A DNA stretch of 13,145 nt from Pyrodictiaceae archaeon (GTDB taxonomy: Archaea; Thermoproteota; Thermoprotei_A; Sulfolobales; Pyrodictiaceae). Where the stretch lies: NCBI GenBank assembly GCA_015520245.1, contig WAQM01000164.1, positions 1 through 13,145 on the forward strand, given 5' to 3'. Positions 6,496 through 12,914 of this stretch are shown piece after piece; the stretch's first letter is position 1; every line of letters starts with the position of its first letter. The notes under the pieces were generated by a model, which was not told the origin of the DNA, did no database searches, and worked only from the letters and a program-made list of their open reading frames with translations. The position numbers were made by a program, and so were the translations under genes.

Positions 6496-6852
6496 CTAGA
6501 CGCTCTCGGGGAAGAAGTCGGGCTTCTCGGCGAGGTCTATGATCGGTATCGGGACCCAGCCGGGCCTCGTGGACTTCGCCAGCTCGACGTGCTCGCCCTG
6601 GTCGTCAACCTTGACCAGTATGTAGTTGCCGTCCCCCAGCCTGCCGCCTTCGTCGACGTAGTAGTAGAGCATCGGCAGCCCGTAGAGGTTGTAGTAGTCG
6701 CGTAGCACGGCTATAAGACCGTAGACCACGCGGCCACCGTCGCGGAAGCGGACTATGTAGGCGACCTGGCCCAGGGAGACGATGCTCGCGGCGATCCTGG
6801 CGAGGTCGTTGATGCTGGTCACCCTCACCGGTACGAGCTTGTTCTCCCTCAC
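6496..6852 (-). CDS. Unrecognised small protein
   Basis: I cannot name a family. From the GTG at 6850-6852 the protein has 118 residues, with an alternating strand/helix pattern: LVPVRVTSINDLARIAASI, then QVAYIVRFRDGGRVVYGLI, an aromatic stretch LRDYYNLYGLPMLYYYVDE, NYILVKVD and a C-terminal PIIDLAEKPDFFPES. It has no cysteines or membrane helices and looks like a small soluble alpha/beta protein. An ATG at 6903 would add 17 residues, but those bases include a good TATA sequence (TTTTATAC on this strand) about 43 bp before the GTG and encode a low-complexity Gly/Ala/Arg stretch, so I chose the GTG. It is divergent from the por operon, which might hint at shared regulation, but nothing in the sequence shows a functional link. 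Confidence 0.68.
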   Translation of the reverse strand: MRENKLVPVRVTSINDLARIAASIVSLGQVAYIVRFRDGGRVVYGLIAVLRDYYNLYGLPMLYYYVDEGGRLGDGNYILVKVDDQGEHVELAKSTRPGWVPIPIIDLAEKPDFFPESV

Positions 6853-6892
6853 GGCGGCAGCGTCCCCGCGCAGCGCCGCGCCCCCGCGGAGT

Positions 6893-6900
6893 GTATAAAA
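6893..6900. promoter_or_regulatory. TATA-like element between the unknown gene and the por operon
   Basis: GTATAAAA on the plus strand (TTTTATAC on the minus) is the best TATA sequence in this gap. On the minus strand it is well placed for the GTG start at 6852. On the plus strand it lies about 85 bp before porG, which would give a leader of about 60 nt; a weaker GATTTAG at 6928-6934 is an alternative for the operon. Which strand uses it is inference. Confidence 0.5.
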
Positions 6901-6982
6901 CATGCACCACCTTACGGGTGGGGCACTGATTTAGCCCAGAACGATCACGCGGGTAGCGGGCAAGGACGGAGGCGGCGCCCGC

Positions 6983-7558
6983 GTGGCCCGCTACGAGGTG
7001 AGGTTCCACGGGCGCGGAGGCCAGGGGGCCGTCACGGCGGCCGAGCTGCTGGCCGAGGCGGCGATCGAGGAGGGGAAGTACGCGCTGGCGTTCCCGGAGT
7101 ACGGCGCCGAGCGGCGGGGAGCTCCGGTGCTGGCCTTCACGAGGATAGACGACGAGCCCATCCTCGAGAGGGAGCCGATACTGGAGCCGAACGTCGTCGT
7201 AGTCCTCGACCCCTCGCTGACCCCGGACATATACATGAGGGGGCTGAGGCCGGACGGCGCGCTCGTAGTGAACACGAAGAGGGGGGTGGACGAGCTGCGC
7301 AGGGCTATAGCGGAGGCGGGCTTCAGCCCCCCGCGCAGGCTCGCGGTGGTGGACGCGACCGACATAGCCCTGAAGGCCCTCGGCGCCCCTATAGTCAACA
7401 CGGCCATGCTCGGGGCCCTGGTGAGGGCGGTCGGGGTGGTGTCCCTGGAGACGCTTGTTAGGGTGGTCCACGCGAGGTTCGCGGAGAGGTCGCGCAGCCT
7501 GGCCGAGGCGAACGTTAAGGCCGTGCGTGAGGCCTACGAGGCCACCGTGGTGGGGTGA
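6983..7558 (+). CDS. porG: Pyruvate:ferredoxin oxidoreductase, gamma subunit
   Basis: This is the gamma subunit of the heterotetrameric 2-oxoacid:ferredoxin oxidoreductase, which converts pyruvate and CoA to acetyl-CoA and CO2 while reducing ferredoxin. The 191-residue protein opens with the family motif RFHGRGGQGAVTAAELLAEA (7-26), followed by FPEYGAERRGAPVLAFTRI, and later has VVVVLDPSL and NTAMLGAL, all hallmarks of the POR gamma domain. It lacks cysteine clusters, as expected. It is the first gene of the order gamma-delta-alpha-beta seen in archaea. The start is GTG, 6 bp separate its stop from porD, and the operon promoter probably lies between 6893 and 6950. Gamma subunits can be shared with the 2-ketoisovalerate enzyme, so substrate is not fixed by this subunit. 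Confidence 0.93.
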   Translation: MARYEVRFHGRGGQGAVTAAELLAEAAIEEGKYALAFPEYGAERRGAPVLAFTRIDDEPILEREPILEPNVVVVLDPSLTPDIYMRGLRPDGALVVNTKRGVDELRRAIAEAGFSPPRRLAVVDATDIALKALGAPIVNTAMLGALVRAVGVVSLETLVRVVHARFAERSRSLAEANVKAVREAYEATVVG

Positions 7559-7564
7559 GGCGCC

Positions 7565-7906
7565 GTGGAGCAGCTGAGGTACTCGAGGGTGCCGGAGCTC
7601 CGGGGGTGGCGCGACGTCCCCATCGCCGGCATAGTGCCGTGGCCCGGTAGCACGGCCGAGAACCGGATGCACGCGTGGAGGACGTTCCGCCCGGTGATAG
7701 ACCCCGAGAAGTGCGTTAGGTGCCGGCTGTGCTGGGTCTACTGCCCCGACGGGGCGATAGTCGAGCTCGACAAGCCCTACACGACGAGGAGCGGCAGGAC
7801 GTACAAGGTTACGTACGAGGTCAACTACGACTACTGCAAGGGCTGCGGCATATGCGCCAACGAGTGCCCGGTCAAGGCGATAAGGATGGTCCCCGAGGTG
7901 AGGTAG
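7565..7906 (+). CDS. porD: Pyruvate:ferredoxin oxidoreductase, delta subunit (2x[4Fe-4S])
   Basis: The 113-residue delta subunit is the ferredoxin-like electron relay of the complex. It has two [4Fe-4S] motifs, each C-x2-C-x2-C-x3-C-P: C50, C53, C56 and C60 in CVRCRLCWVYCP, and C91, C94, C97 and C101 in CKGCGICANECP. The N-terminal extension of about 40 residues (with IPW-type segment GIVPWPGST) is typical of the subunit and packs against the others. The start is GTG, preceded by GTGAGG as a ribosome-binding site. The next gene, porA, begins 1 bp after its stop, indicating tight translational coupling. Electrons pass from the proximal cluster in the beta subunit through these two clusters to ferredoxin. 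Confidence 0.93.
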   Translation: MEQLRYSRVPELRGWRDVPIAGIVPWPGSTAENRMHAWRTFRPVIDPEKCVRCRLCWVYCPDGAIVELDKPYTTRSGRTYKVTYEVNYDYCKGCGICANECPVKAIRMVPEVR

Positions 7907-7907
7907 C

Positions 7908-9137
7908 GTGGCGGCCAGGGCGGAGGTCGTGAGGGAGCGGCCCCCCCGGGGCCAGGAGAGGGTGTCGGCCACCGGTAACTACGCGGCAGCCTACGCGGCC
8001 CGCGACGCCGACGTGGATGTCGTCGCGGTCTACCCCATAACCCCGCAGGTGCAGATAGCCGAGAAGCTCGCGGAGATGATAGCCAACGGGGAGCTCGACG
8101 CCGAGATGATACACGTCGAGAGCGAGCACTCGGCGATGAGCGCGGTGATAGCGGCCGCGGCGACAGGGGCGCGCGCGTTCACCGCCACCTCCTCGCAGGG
8201 GCTCGAGCTCATGCACGAGATGCTGTGGATAGCGGCCGGCCTGCGCCAGCCGGTGGTCATGGCCGTCGCGACGAGGGCTCTCAGCGCCCCCATAAACATC
8301 TGGAACGACTACACCGACGTCATGAGCGCCCGCGACACCGGCTGGATCATAATCTTCAGTGAGAACGTGCAGGAGGTATACGACAACGTCGTCCAGGCGT
8401 TCCGGATAGCGGAGCACCCGGACGTGCTGCTGCCCGTGATGGTCGCGCTCGACGGCTACATACTAAGCCACACGGTCGAGCCAATGTACCGCATACCGCA
8501 GGACGAGGTGCTGAGCTACGCGCCCAAGAGGCCCCGCGGCTACAGGCCGGTGCTGGACCCCGACAGGCCGGTGACGATGGGCGTGCTGGCCGCCCCCAAC
8601 TGGTACTACGAGATCAAGAGGCAGCAGGCCGAGGCGCTAAGGGAGTCCAAGAAGGTCGTGCGCGAGGCCGGCAGGGAGTTCGGCAAGCGGTTCGGCAGGT
8701 ACTACGACCTGCTCGAGCCGTTCATGTTAGACGACGCCGAGTACGTGATGGTGAGCATGGGGGCCACGGCGAGCCTCGTCAAGGCGGCTGTCAAGAGGCT
8801 GAGGAGGGAGGGCGTCAAGGTGGGGGCGGTCAAGGTCAGGGTGTACAGGCCGTTCCCGGCCGACGAGCTGGCGGAGATGCTCCAGCACGCGAAGGCGGTT
8901 GGCGTGCTCGACAGAGCGATAGCGTTCGGGGGGCCCACCGAGGGCCCGCTCTTCGCCGACGTAGCGGTATCGCTGGCCACGAGGGGGGTGCACGTGCCCA
9001 TGGTCAGCTTCGTCCACGGCCTCGGGGGCCGCGACATATTCGTGAGGGACGTCGTCGAGATGTTCAGGATACTGGCCGACTACGCGCGCAAGGGCAGGAG
9101 CGCGACCACAACGATATTCTTCGGCGTGCGCGAGTAG
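7908..9137 (+). CDS. porA: Pyruvate:ferredoxin oxidoreductase, alpha subunit
   Basis: The 409-residue alpha subunit forms the active site together with beta and holds the pyrimidine-binding part of the thiamine pyrophosphate site. Visible signatures are VYPITPQ (41-47), the conserved acidic position in HVESEHSA (E72), FTATSSQGLELMHEML (91-106) and the pyruvate-type signature TRALSAPINIWNDYTDVMSA with ARDTGW (141-146). The C-terminal third (from about 275, VMVSMGATASLVKAAVKRL) is the transketolase C-terminal-like domain. The pattern favours pyruvate over branched-chain oxoacids, but assay would decide. The start is GTG with a GGTGAGG ribosome-binding site 5-6 nt upstream. About 20 N-terminal residues before VSATGNYAAAYA are poorly conserved. 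Confidence 0.93.
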   Translation: MAARAEVVRERPPRGQERVSATGNYAAAYAARDADVDVVAVYPITPQVQIAEKLAEMIANGELDAEMIHVESEHSAMSAVIAAAATGARAFTATSSQGLELMHEMLWIAAGLRQPVVMAVATRALSAPINIWNDYTDVMSARDTGWIIIFSENVQEVYDNVVQAFRIAEHPDVLLPVMVALDGYILSHTVEPMYRIPQDEVLSYAPKRPRGYRPVLDPDRPVTMGVLAAPNWYYEIKRQQAEALRESKKVVREAGREFGKRFGRYYDLLEPFMLDDAEYVMVSMGATASLVKAAVKRLRREGVKVGAVKVRVYRPFPADELAEMLQHAKAVGVLDRAIAFGGPTEGPLFADVAVSLATRGVHVPMVSFVHGLGGRDIFVRDVVEMFRILADYARKGRSATTTIFFGVRE

Positions 9138-9153
9138 CGGGGGTGGGGCGGCC

Positions 9154-10107
9154 GTGGCGCTTACCAGGCCCGTGAGGACCGTGTGGGACATACCGCGCGA
9201 GGAGAGGTTCGCGCCGGGCCATGCCATGTGCCAGGGCTGCGGCGCGGCCATAATAATGAGGCACCTCATGAAGGTCGTGGGCAAGGACGCGATAATCGTC
9301 ATGGCTACGGGCTGCGTCGAGGTCACGACGACGCTGTTCCCGCGCACGTCGTGGCTTAACCCGTGGCTACACCTAGCCTTCGAGAACGCGGGCGCGGCCG
9401 CCAGCGGCGTCGAGGCCGCGCTTAAGGTGCTGAGGAGGAAGGGGGTCATCGACGGCAGCAGGAGGGTGAAGGTCGTCGCCATAGCGGGGGACGGCGGCAG
9501 CTTCGACATAGGCCTCCAGAGCCTCAGCGGCATGCTGGAGCGCGGCCACGACGTGATGTTCGTGGTCTACGACAACGAGGCCTACATGAACACCGGCATC
9601 CAGAGGAGCAGCGCGACGCCGTACGGCGCATGGACCACTACGACGCCGGTCGGGAAGAGGTGGAGGGGCGAGTGGAGGCCCAAGAAGGACATAATAGGCA
9701 TAGCGCTGGCCCACCGCATCCCCTACGTGGCGACGGCGAACCCCGCCTACCCGACCGACATGGTCGAGAAGTTCCGCAGGGCCTTCGAGATCGAGGGGCC
9801 CAGCCTCGTCCACGTGCTATCGCCCTGCACGCCGGGGTGGAGGATACCCACGGAGAAGACCATAGAGGTCGCGAGGCTGGCGGTGCAGACCGGCGTCTGG
9901 GTCCTGCTGGAGGTGGTCAACGGGAGGCCCCGGGTGACGGTCAAGGTGCCGAGGAGGAAGCACGTCCGCCACTACCTAAGGCTCCAGGGCAGGTTCCGCC
10001 ACCTCACGGACGAGGAGATCGAGAGGATACAGAAGATGGTGGACCAGTACGTCGAGGAGATAAACAGGTGGGTGGGCGAGCAGGCTATAGGCCCCGTGGC
10101 GGAGTAG
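9154..10107 (+). CDS. porB: Pyruvate:ferredoxin oxidoreductase, beta subunit
   Basis: The 317-residue beta subunit binds the diphosphate of thiamine pyrophosphate and the proximal [4Fe-4S] cluster. Cluster ligands are C26 and C29 (AMCQGCGAA), C54 (ATGCVEV) and C225 (SPCTPGW). The TPP/Mg motif is GDGGSFDIG (112-120) through DNEAYMNTGIQ (140-150), matching the GDG...N pattern. The segments GHAMCQGCG and YDNEAYMNTG are diagnostic for POR beta. The start is GTG, 16 bp after porA, and the GPN-loop GTPase gene starts 1 bp after its stop. The C-terminal 45 residues (LRLQGRFRHLTDEEIERIQK onward) form a helical tail seen in archaeal members. Confidence 0.94.
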   Translation: MALTRPVRTVWDIPREERFAPGHAMCQGCGAAIIMRHLMKVVGKDAIIVMATGCVEVTTTLFPRTSWLNPWLHLAFENAGAAASGVEAALKVLRRKGVIDGSRRVKVVAIAGDGGSFDIGLQSLSGMLERGHDVMFVVYDNEAYMNTGIQRSSATPYGAWTTTTPVGKRWRGEWRPKKDIIGIALAHRIPYVATANPAYPTDMVEKFRRAFEIEGPSLVHVLSPCTPGWRIPTEKTIEVARLAVQTGVWVLLEVVNGRPRVTVKVPRRKHVRHYLRLQGRFRHLTDEEIERIQKMVDQYVEEINRWVGEQAIGPVAE

Positions 10108-10108
10108 G

Positions 10109-10918
10109 GTGCCGCAAGGCATGTACTTCGTCGTTTTTGTGGGGCCCGCCGGCAGCGGCAAGAGCCACCTGGTGGACGCCTTCGGCGACTGGCTCGAGTT
10201 CAACGAGCTGACCGCGATCCGCGTCAACCTCGACCCAGCCGCCGACTGGCTCCCCTACCAGCCCGACGTCGACGTCCGCGACTACGTGAACGCGCGGGAC
10301 GTCATGGAGAAGTACAAGCTGGGGCCCAACGGCGCCCTCGTCGCCTCCGTCGACATGATAGCAGACTACGCCGACAAGATCCGCGAGGACATCGAGAGCT
10401 TCAGGCCGAACTACGTCCTAGTGGACACGCCGGGCCAGATGGAGCTCTTCGCGTTCCGTGAGAGCGGGCCGGAGGTGCTGAGGATGATCATAGGCGACTC
10501 CAGGGCCGTCGCGGTGTTCCTCATCGACGCCGTCTTCGCCTCGAGGCCCGCGAGCCTGGCGTCCAGCCTCTTCCTCGCCTTCTCGACAAGGCTCCGCCTC
10601 GGCCTCCCCCAGGTGGTGGTGGTCTCCAAGGCCGACCTGCTGGACGAGAGCACAATGAACGAGATAGACGAGATGATGAGGGACCCCAGCATGTTCTACG
10701 GGAGGCTCGTGGACGCGGGTCTCGACCCCATGTTCGCCGAGGCGGTCGCCAAGGCCGTCGAGGCCCTCCTGCCCTCGGACTCCTCGAGCGCGACCGTCGT
10801 AACCCGCTTCGTCTCGGCGGTCTCCGGCTTCGGCCTCGACGACCTCTACGCGGTCGTCCAGCAGGTGCTGGCGGGCGGGGAGGACTTCTACACGGAGGAG
10901 CCAAACCCGAGGCTGTAG
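10109..10918 (+). CDS. GPN-loop GTPase
   Basis: This 269-residue protein belongs to the GPN-loop GTPases, homodimeric in archaea (Pyrococcus PAB0955) and related to eukaryotic Gpn1-3, which help assemble or import RNA polymerase II. The P-loop is GPAGSGKS (12-19), the family-defining Gly-Pro-Asn insert is LGPNGALV (71-78), the G3 motif is DTPGQMELF (106-114) and the G4 motif is VSKADLL (172-178). All catalytic elements are present. The GTG start is 1 bp after the porB stop; an ATG four codons later (MYFVVFVGPAG) is equally plausible. It is the last gene of the por transcript, although no metabolic link is known. The archaeal role is not settled. Confidence 0.92.
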   Translation: MPQGMYFVVFVGPAGSGKSHLVDAFGDWLEFNELTAIRVNLDPAADWLPYQPDVDVRDYVNARDVMEKYKLGPNGALVASVDMIADYADKIREDIESFRPNYVLVDTPGQMELFAFRESGPEVLRMIIGDSRAVAVFLIDAVFASRPASLASSLFLAFSTRLRLGLPQVVVVSKADLLDESTMNEIDEMMRDPSMFYGRLVDAGLDPMFAEAVAKAVEALLPSDSSSATVVTRFVSAVSGFGLDDLYAVVQQVLAGGEDFYTEEPNPRL

Positions 10919-10939
10919 CGGCTACGGTCATCGGGCAAG

Positions 10940-10948
10940 GTTTTAATC
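10940..10948 (+). promoter_or_regulatory. TATA-like element before the seven-helix membrane protein
   Basis: GTTTTAATC lies in the 75-bp gap after the GPN-loop GTPase, about 46-54 bp before the ATG at 10994. Transcription would begin near 10970. A good Shine-Dalgarno sequence, GGGAGGA (10981-10987), sits 6 nt before the ATG, which fits a leadered mRNA and fixes the start. Confidence 0.5.
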
Positions 10949-10993
10949 AGCTGGGCCCGGCGGGGGCCGTAGCCGGCAGCGGGAGGATCCGCC

Positions 10994-11674
10994 ATGCACG
11001 TCGAGGTGGTGTACCCGGTCGCCACCGGGGTCATACTGGTGCTCGCGAGCGCGTACGCCCTAAAGCTCTACCAGGTTAGCGGCAACGCGGCGGTCCTCTG
11101 GCTCGGCCTCGGCCTGCTGTTCGTCGCGCTCCAGGTCTTCATGGACGGCTACCTGGCCTACCTGGTCGCGAGCAGCCCCGCCATCAAGGGAACCACGTAC
11201 TACTACTTCCTCGACGCCGTGCGCGGCACGTTCATAGTGCTGTGGGCCATGGCCCAGTCCGGCATGATGCTGTCGATGGCCGGCGTCCAGGACAGGTGGG
11301 TCTACCTCGGCCTGCCGCTCGTCATACTGGTGGCGGGCGTCGTCTACACGTTCACGATCAACATGCTCAGCGGCATACCGGAGCCCGACCACAGGATAAA
11401 GATCAGCAGCATAGGCAGGGTGATGGGCCTGCTGATACCGGTCGCGCTCCTGCTGGGCATCTACATGCTGGCCGCCGTCGCGAGGCCCACGGGCAGCCGG
11501 GGGGCGGCGTTCGTGGGGATCGCGTTCATCGTGCACGCGCTGACGCTGCCGGCGTACCCGTTCGCCAAGGCTGCCGGGCCGGCGGCACTGGGGCTCTGGT
11601 ACGGCCTCGGAGGGGTCGTGCCCTCCTTCCTAGCGCTGTGGGGCTTCAGGCTGATGCTGAGGGAGCAGGCGTGA
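10994..11674 (+). CDS. Seven-helix membrane protein of unknown function
   Basis: I do not recognise a family. The 226-residue protein has seven hydrophobic segments at about 5-26, 31-60, 76-98, 101-124, 141-165, 170-190 and 197-222, with short loops and no signal peptide or large soluble domain. Charged or polar residues within or at the edge of helices include D51 (VFMDGYLAY) and R77 (AVRGTF), and basic residues cluster in the loop between helices 4 and 5 (DHRIKISSIGR). No cysteine or clear cofactor ligand is seen. The topology recalls small sensory or carrier-type membrane proteins, but no motif supports transport or signalling. The ATG start is fixed by GGGAGGA 6 nt upstream. It appears monocistronic, between the GPN-loop GTPase and the scrambled cdvC locus. 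Confidence 0.72.
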   Translation: MHVEVVYPVATGVILVLASAYALKLYQVSGNAAVLWLGLGLLFVALQVFMDGYLAYLVASSPAIKGTTYYYFLDAVRGTFIVLWAMAQSGMMLSMAGVQDRWVYLGLPLVILVAGVVYTFTINMLSGIPEPDHRIKISSIGRVMGLLIPVALLLGIYMLAAVARPTGSRGAAFVGIAFIVHALTLPAYPFAKAAGPAALGLWYGLGGVVPSFLALWGFRLMLREQA

Positions 11675-11691
11675 GCGGCACGACTCGCGGC

Positions 11692-11699
11692 GTATTAAG
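11692..11699 (+). promoter_or_regulatory. TATA-like element before the four-Cys/CdvC reading frame
   Basis: GTATTAAG lies in the 45-bp gap after the membrane protein gene, about 25 bp before the GTG at 11720 and about 72 bp before the ATG at 11768. It would start transcription near 11720. That leaves either a leaderless GTG start or, more likely, translation from the ATG behind a purine-rich GGGGAATGGGG. Confidence 0.5.
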
Positions 11700-11719
11700 G
11701 TGGGAACCGCGACACACCC

Positions 11720-12907
11720 GTGGAGCCCCGAGGTGCTGGGCCGGCCGGGTACGGGGAATGGGGCGGCATGGCGTGCCCGCACGCTGAGAGACGGGGCCCC
11801 GTGGTCTACTGCGCCGTGGCAGCCAGGACCGTGAACCCCTTCGTCATGCCGTGCCTTAGCGCGAGGTACGTCAGGTGCAGGTTCTACGCCGAGGCCGAGC
11901 GGAGGGCCAGGGAGGAGGCGGCCGCCCGGCCGCAGGCGGCCGCGGAGGCGCCCGCGGCCGAGGCGGAGGCCGCGGCGAGGCCGGCGGCTGAGCAGCCCTC
12001 GCCCGCGCCGGTGGCCGTGGAGGTAAGGACGGTGGGGGCACCGGAGGAGGCGGCCGTGCAGGCGCCGGCCCCCGCGGCCGAGGAGGAGAGGGCGGCGGAG
12101 GAGCGACCCTCGTGGAGCTTGGAGGAGTCCGAGAAGCTGCTCGACCCGACCTACGTCGCCCCGGTGATACTCCGGGCGCCCATAGCGCTGAGGCGCGTCG
12201 TGACGGTCGAGGGCGTAGACGACCTGGTCGGCAAGGTGCTGGAGGGGCTCGAGGGCTGGAGGGACGGCTGCTTCCTGGTCGACGCCGCCACGATAATGTC
12301 CAAGTGGCTTGGCGAGGCCGAGAAGAAGGTCAAGCTGCTCTTCCGGAAGGCCAGGGAGGTCGCGAGGAGCGGCAAGCCGGCCATCATATTCATCGACGAG
12401 ATAGACGCGCTGCTGGGGGTGTACGACGCGGAGGTTGGGGGTGAGGCGAGGGTCCGGAACCAGTTCCTCAAGGAGATGGACGGGCTGCAGGACAAGTCGA
12501 ACACCCTGCACGTCTACGTGATAGGCGCGACCAACAAGCCGTGGAGGCTCGACGAGCCTTTCATACGCAGGTTCCAGAAGAGGATATACATACCGCCCCC
12601 CGACTTCAGGGCCAGGCTGGAGATATTCAAGATGTACACGAGGAAGCTCAAGCTGGCGCCCGACGTCGACCTTGAGGAGCTGGCCAGGATAACCGAGGGC
12701 TACAGCGCGAGCGACATAAAGGACATAGTCATGGAGGCCCACCTGAGGACCGTGAGGGAGCTCTTCGAGAAGAACGGCGGGGTCGGCGAGCCGAGGCCGA
12801 TAACGATGGAGGACTTCATCGAGGCGATAAAGTCGAGGAAGCCCAGCATCACGCCGGAGATGGTCGAGGCCTACAGGAGGTGGTTCGAAAAGTTCAGAGC
12901 AGTCTAG
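11720..12907 (+). CDS. Chimeric reading frame: four-Cys protein N-terminus fused to CdvC/Vps4 AAA core lacking the P-loop
   Basis: The 395-residue frame joins two unrelated parts. Residues 1-57 hold four cysteines (C19, C31, C45, C53) in a probable zinc site; 58-130 are an Ala/Pro/Glu-rich linker; 131-189 run through [20 protein letters not shown] to FLVDA, which I do not recognise. From A190 ([16 protein letters not shown]) the sequence is the AAA core of crenarchaeal CdvC (Vps4), the ATPase that disassembles ESCRT-III-like CdvB filaments in cell division. It has Walker B IIFIDEID (222-229), sensor 1 in VIGATN (267-272), arginine fingers R283 and R284, GYSASDI and the C-terminal helix. The MIT domain and Walker A are missing, so ATP binding should fail. 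The junction coincides with an inverted repeat, so the fusion is probably not a natural gene. The ATG at 11768 (MACPH) may be the true start. Confidence 0.75.
   Translation: MEPRGAGPAGYGEWGGMACPHAERRGPVVYCAVAARTVNPFVMPCLSARYVRCRFYAEAERRAREEAAARPQAAAEAPAAEAEAAARPAAEQPSPAPVAVEVRTVGAPEEAAVQAPAPAAEEERAAEERPSWSLEESEKLLDPTYVAPVILRAPIALRRVVTVEGVDDLVGKVLEGLEGWRDGCFLVDAATIMSKWLGEAEKKVKLLFRKAREVARSGKPAIIFIDEIDALLGVYDAEVGGEARVRNQFLKEMDGLQDKSNTLHVYVIGATNKPWRLDEPFIRRFQKRIYIPPPDFRARLEIFKMYTRKLKLAPDVDLEELARITEGYSASDIKDIVMEAHLRTVRELFEKNGGVGEPRPITMEDFIEAIKSRKPSITPEMVEAYRRWFEKFRAV
12206..12285 (+). repeat. 80-bp perfect inverted repeat, left copy
   Basis: These 80 bases recur without mismatch as the reverse complement of 13066-13145; I compared them base by base. 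Identity stops at 12286, where this copy has C and the other has G, and on the other side is cut off by the window edge, so the true length is unknown. The copy encodes the stretch from VEGVDD to FLVDA and ends just after the palindrome GTCGAC (12278-12283). The two copies are separated by 780 bp. Confidence 0.95.
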
Positions 12908-12914
12908 CTGCCCC

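Noticed and set aside
6210..6852. Ribbon-helix-helix gene and the upstream unknown gene as a toxin-antitoxin pair
   Set aside because: The two have separate promoters and a 73-bp gap, and the unknown protein lacks any toxin signature such as a PIN or RelE pattern.
6605..7972. Minus-strand open frame of about 455 codons across porG and porD
   Set aside because: The opposite strand encodes unmistakable POR gamma and delta subunits; the antisense product has no family-like pattern and biased composition.
8727..9533. Minus-strand frame spanning porA and porB
   Set aside because: It crosses two well-supported genes and has no recognisable domain.
10676..10690. ATGATGA as a C box of a C/D sRNA
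   Set aside because: It lies inside the GPN-loop GTPase coding sequence (Glu-Met-Met-Arg) with no properly spaced D box.
12206..12285. The 80-bp repeat as an insertion-sequence end or transposon terminal repeat
   Set aside because: It is coding on both strands in the same frame, has no target duplication, and the 780 bp between copies encode CdvC and a protein end rather than a transposase.
11630..12742. Long minus-strand open frame opposite the four-Cys/CdvC frame
   Set aside because: It is composed of His/Arg/Gly/Leu-rich sequence typical of antisense frames in GC-rich DNA and lies opposite clear CdvC motifs.
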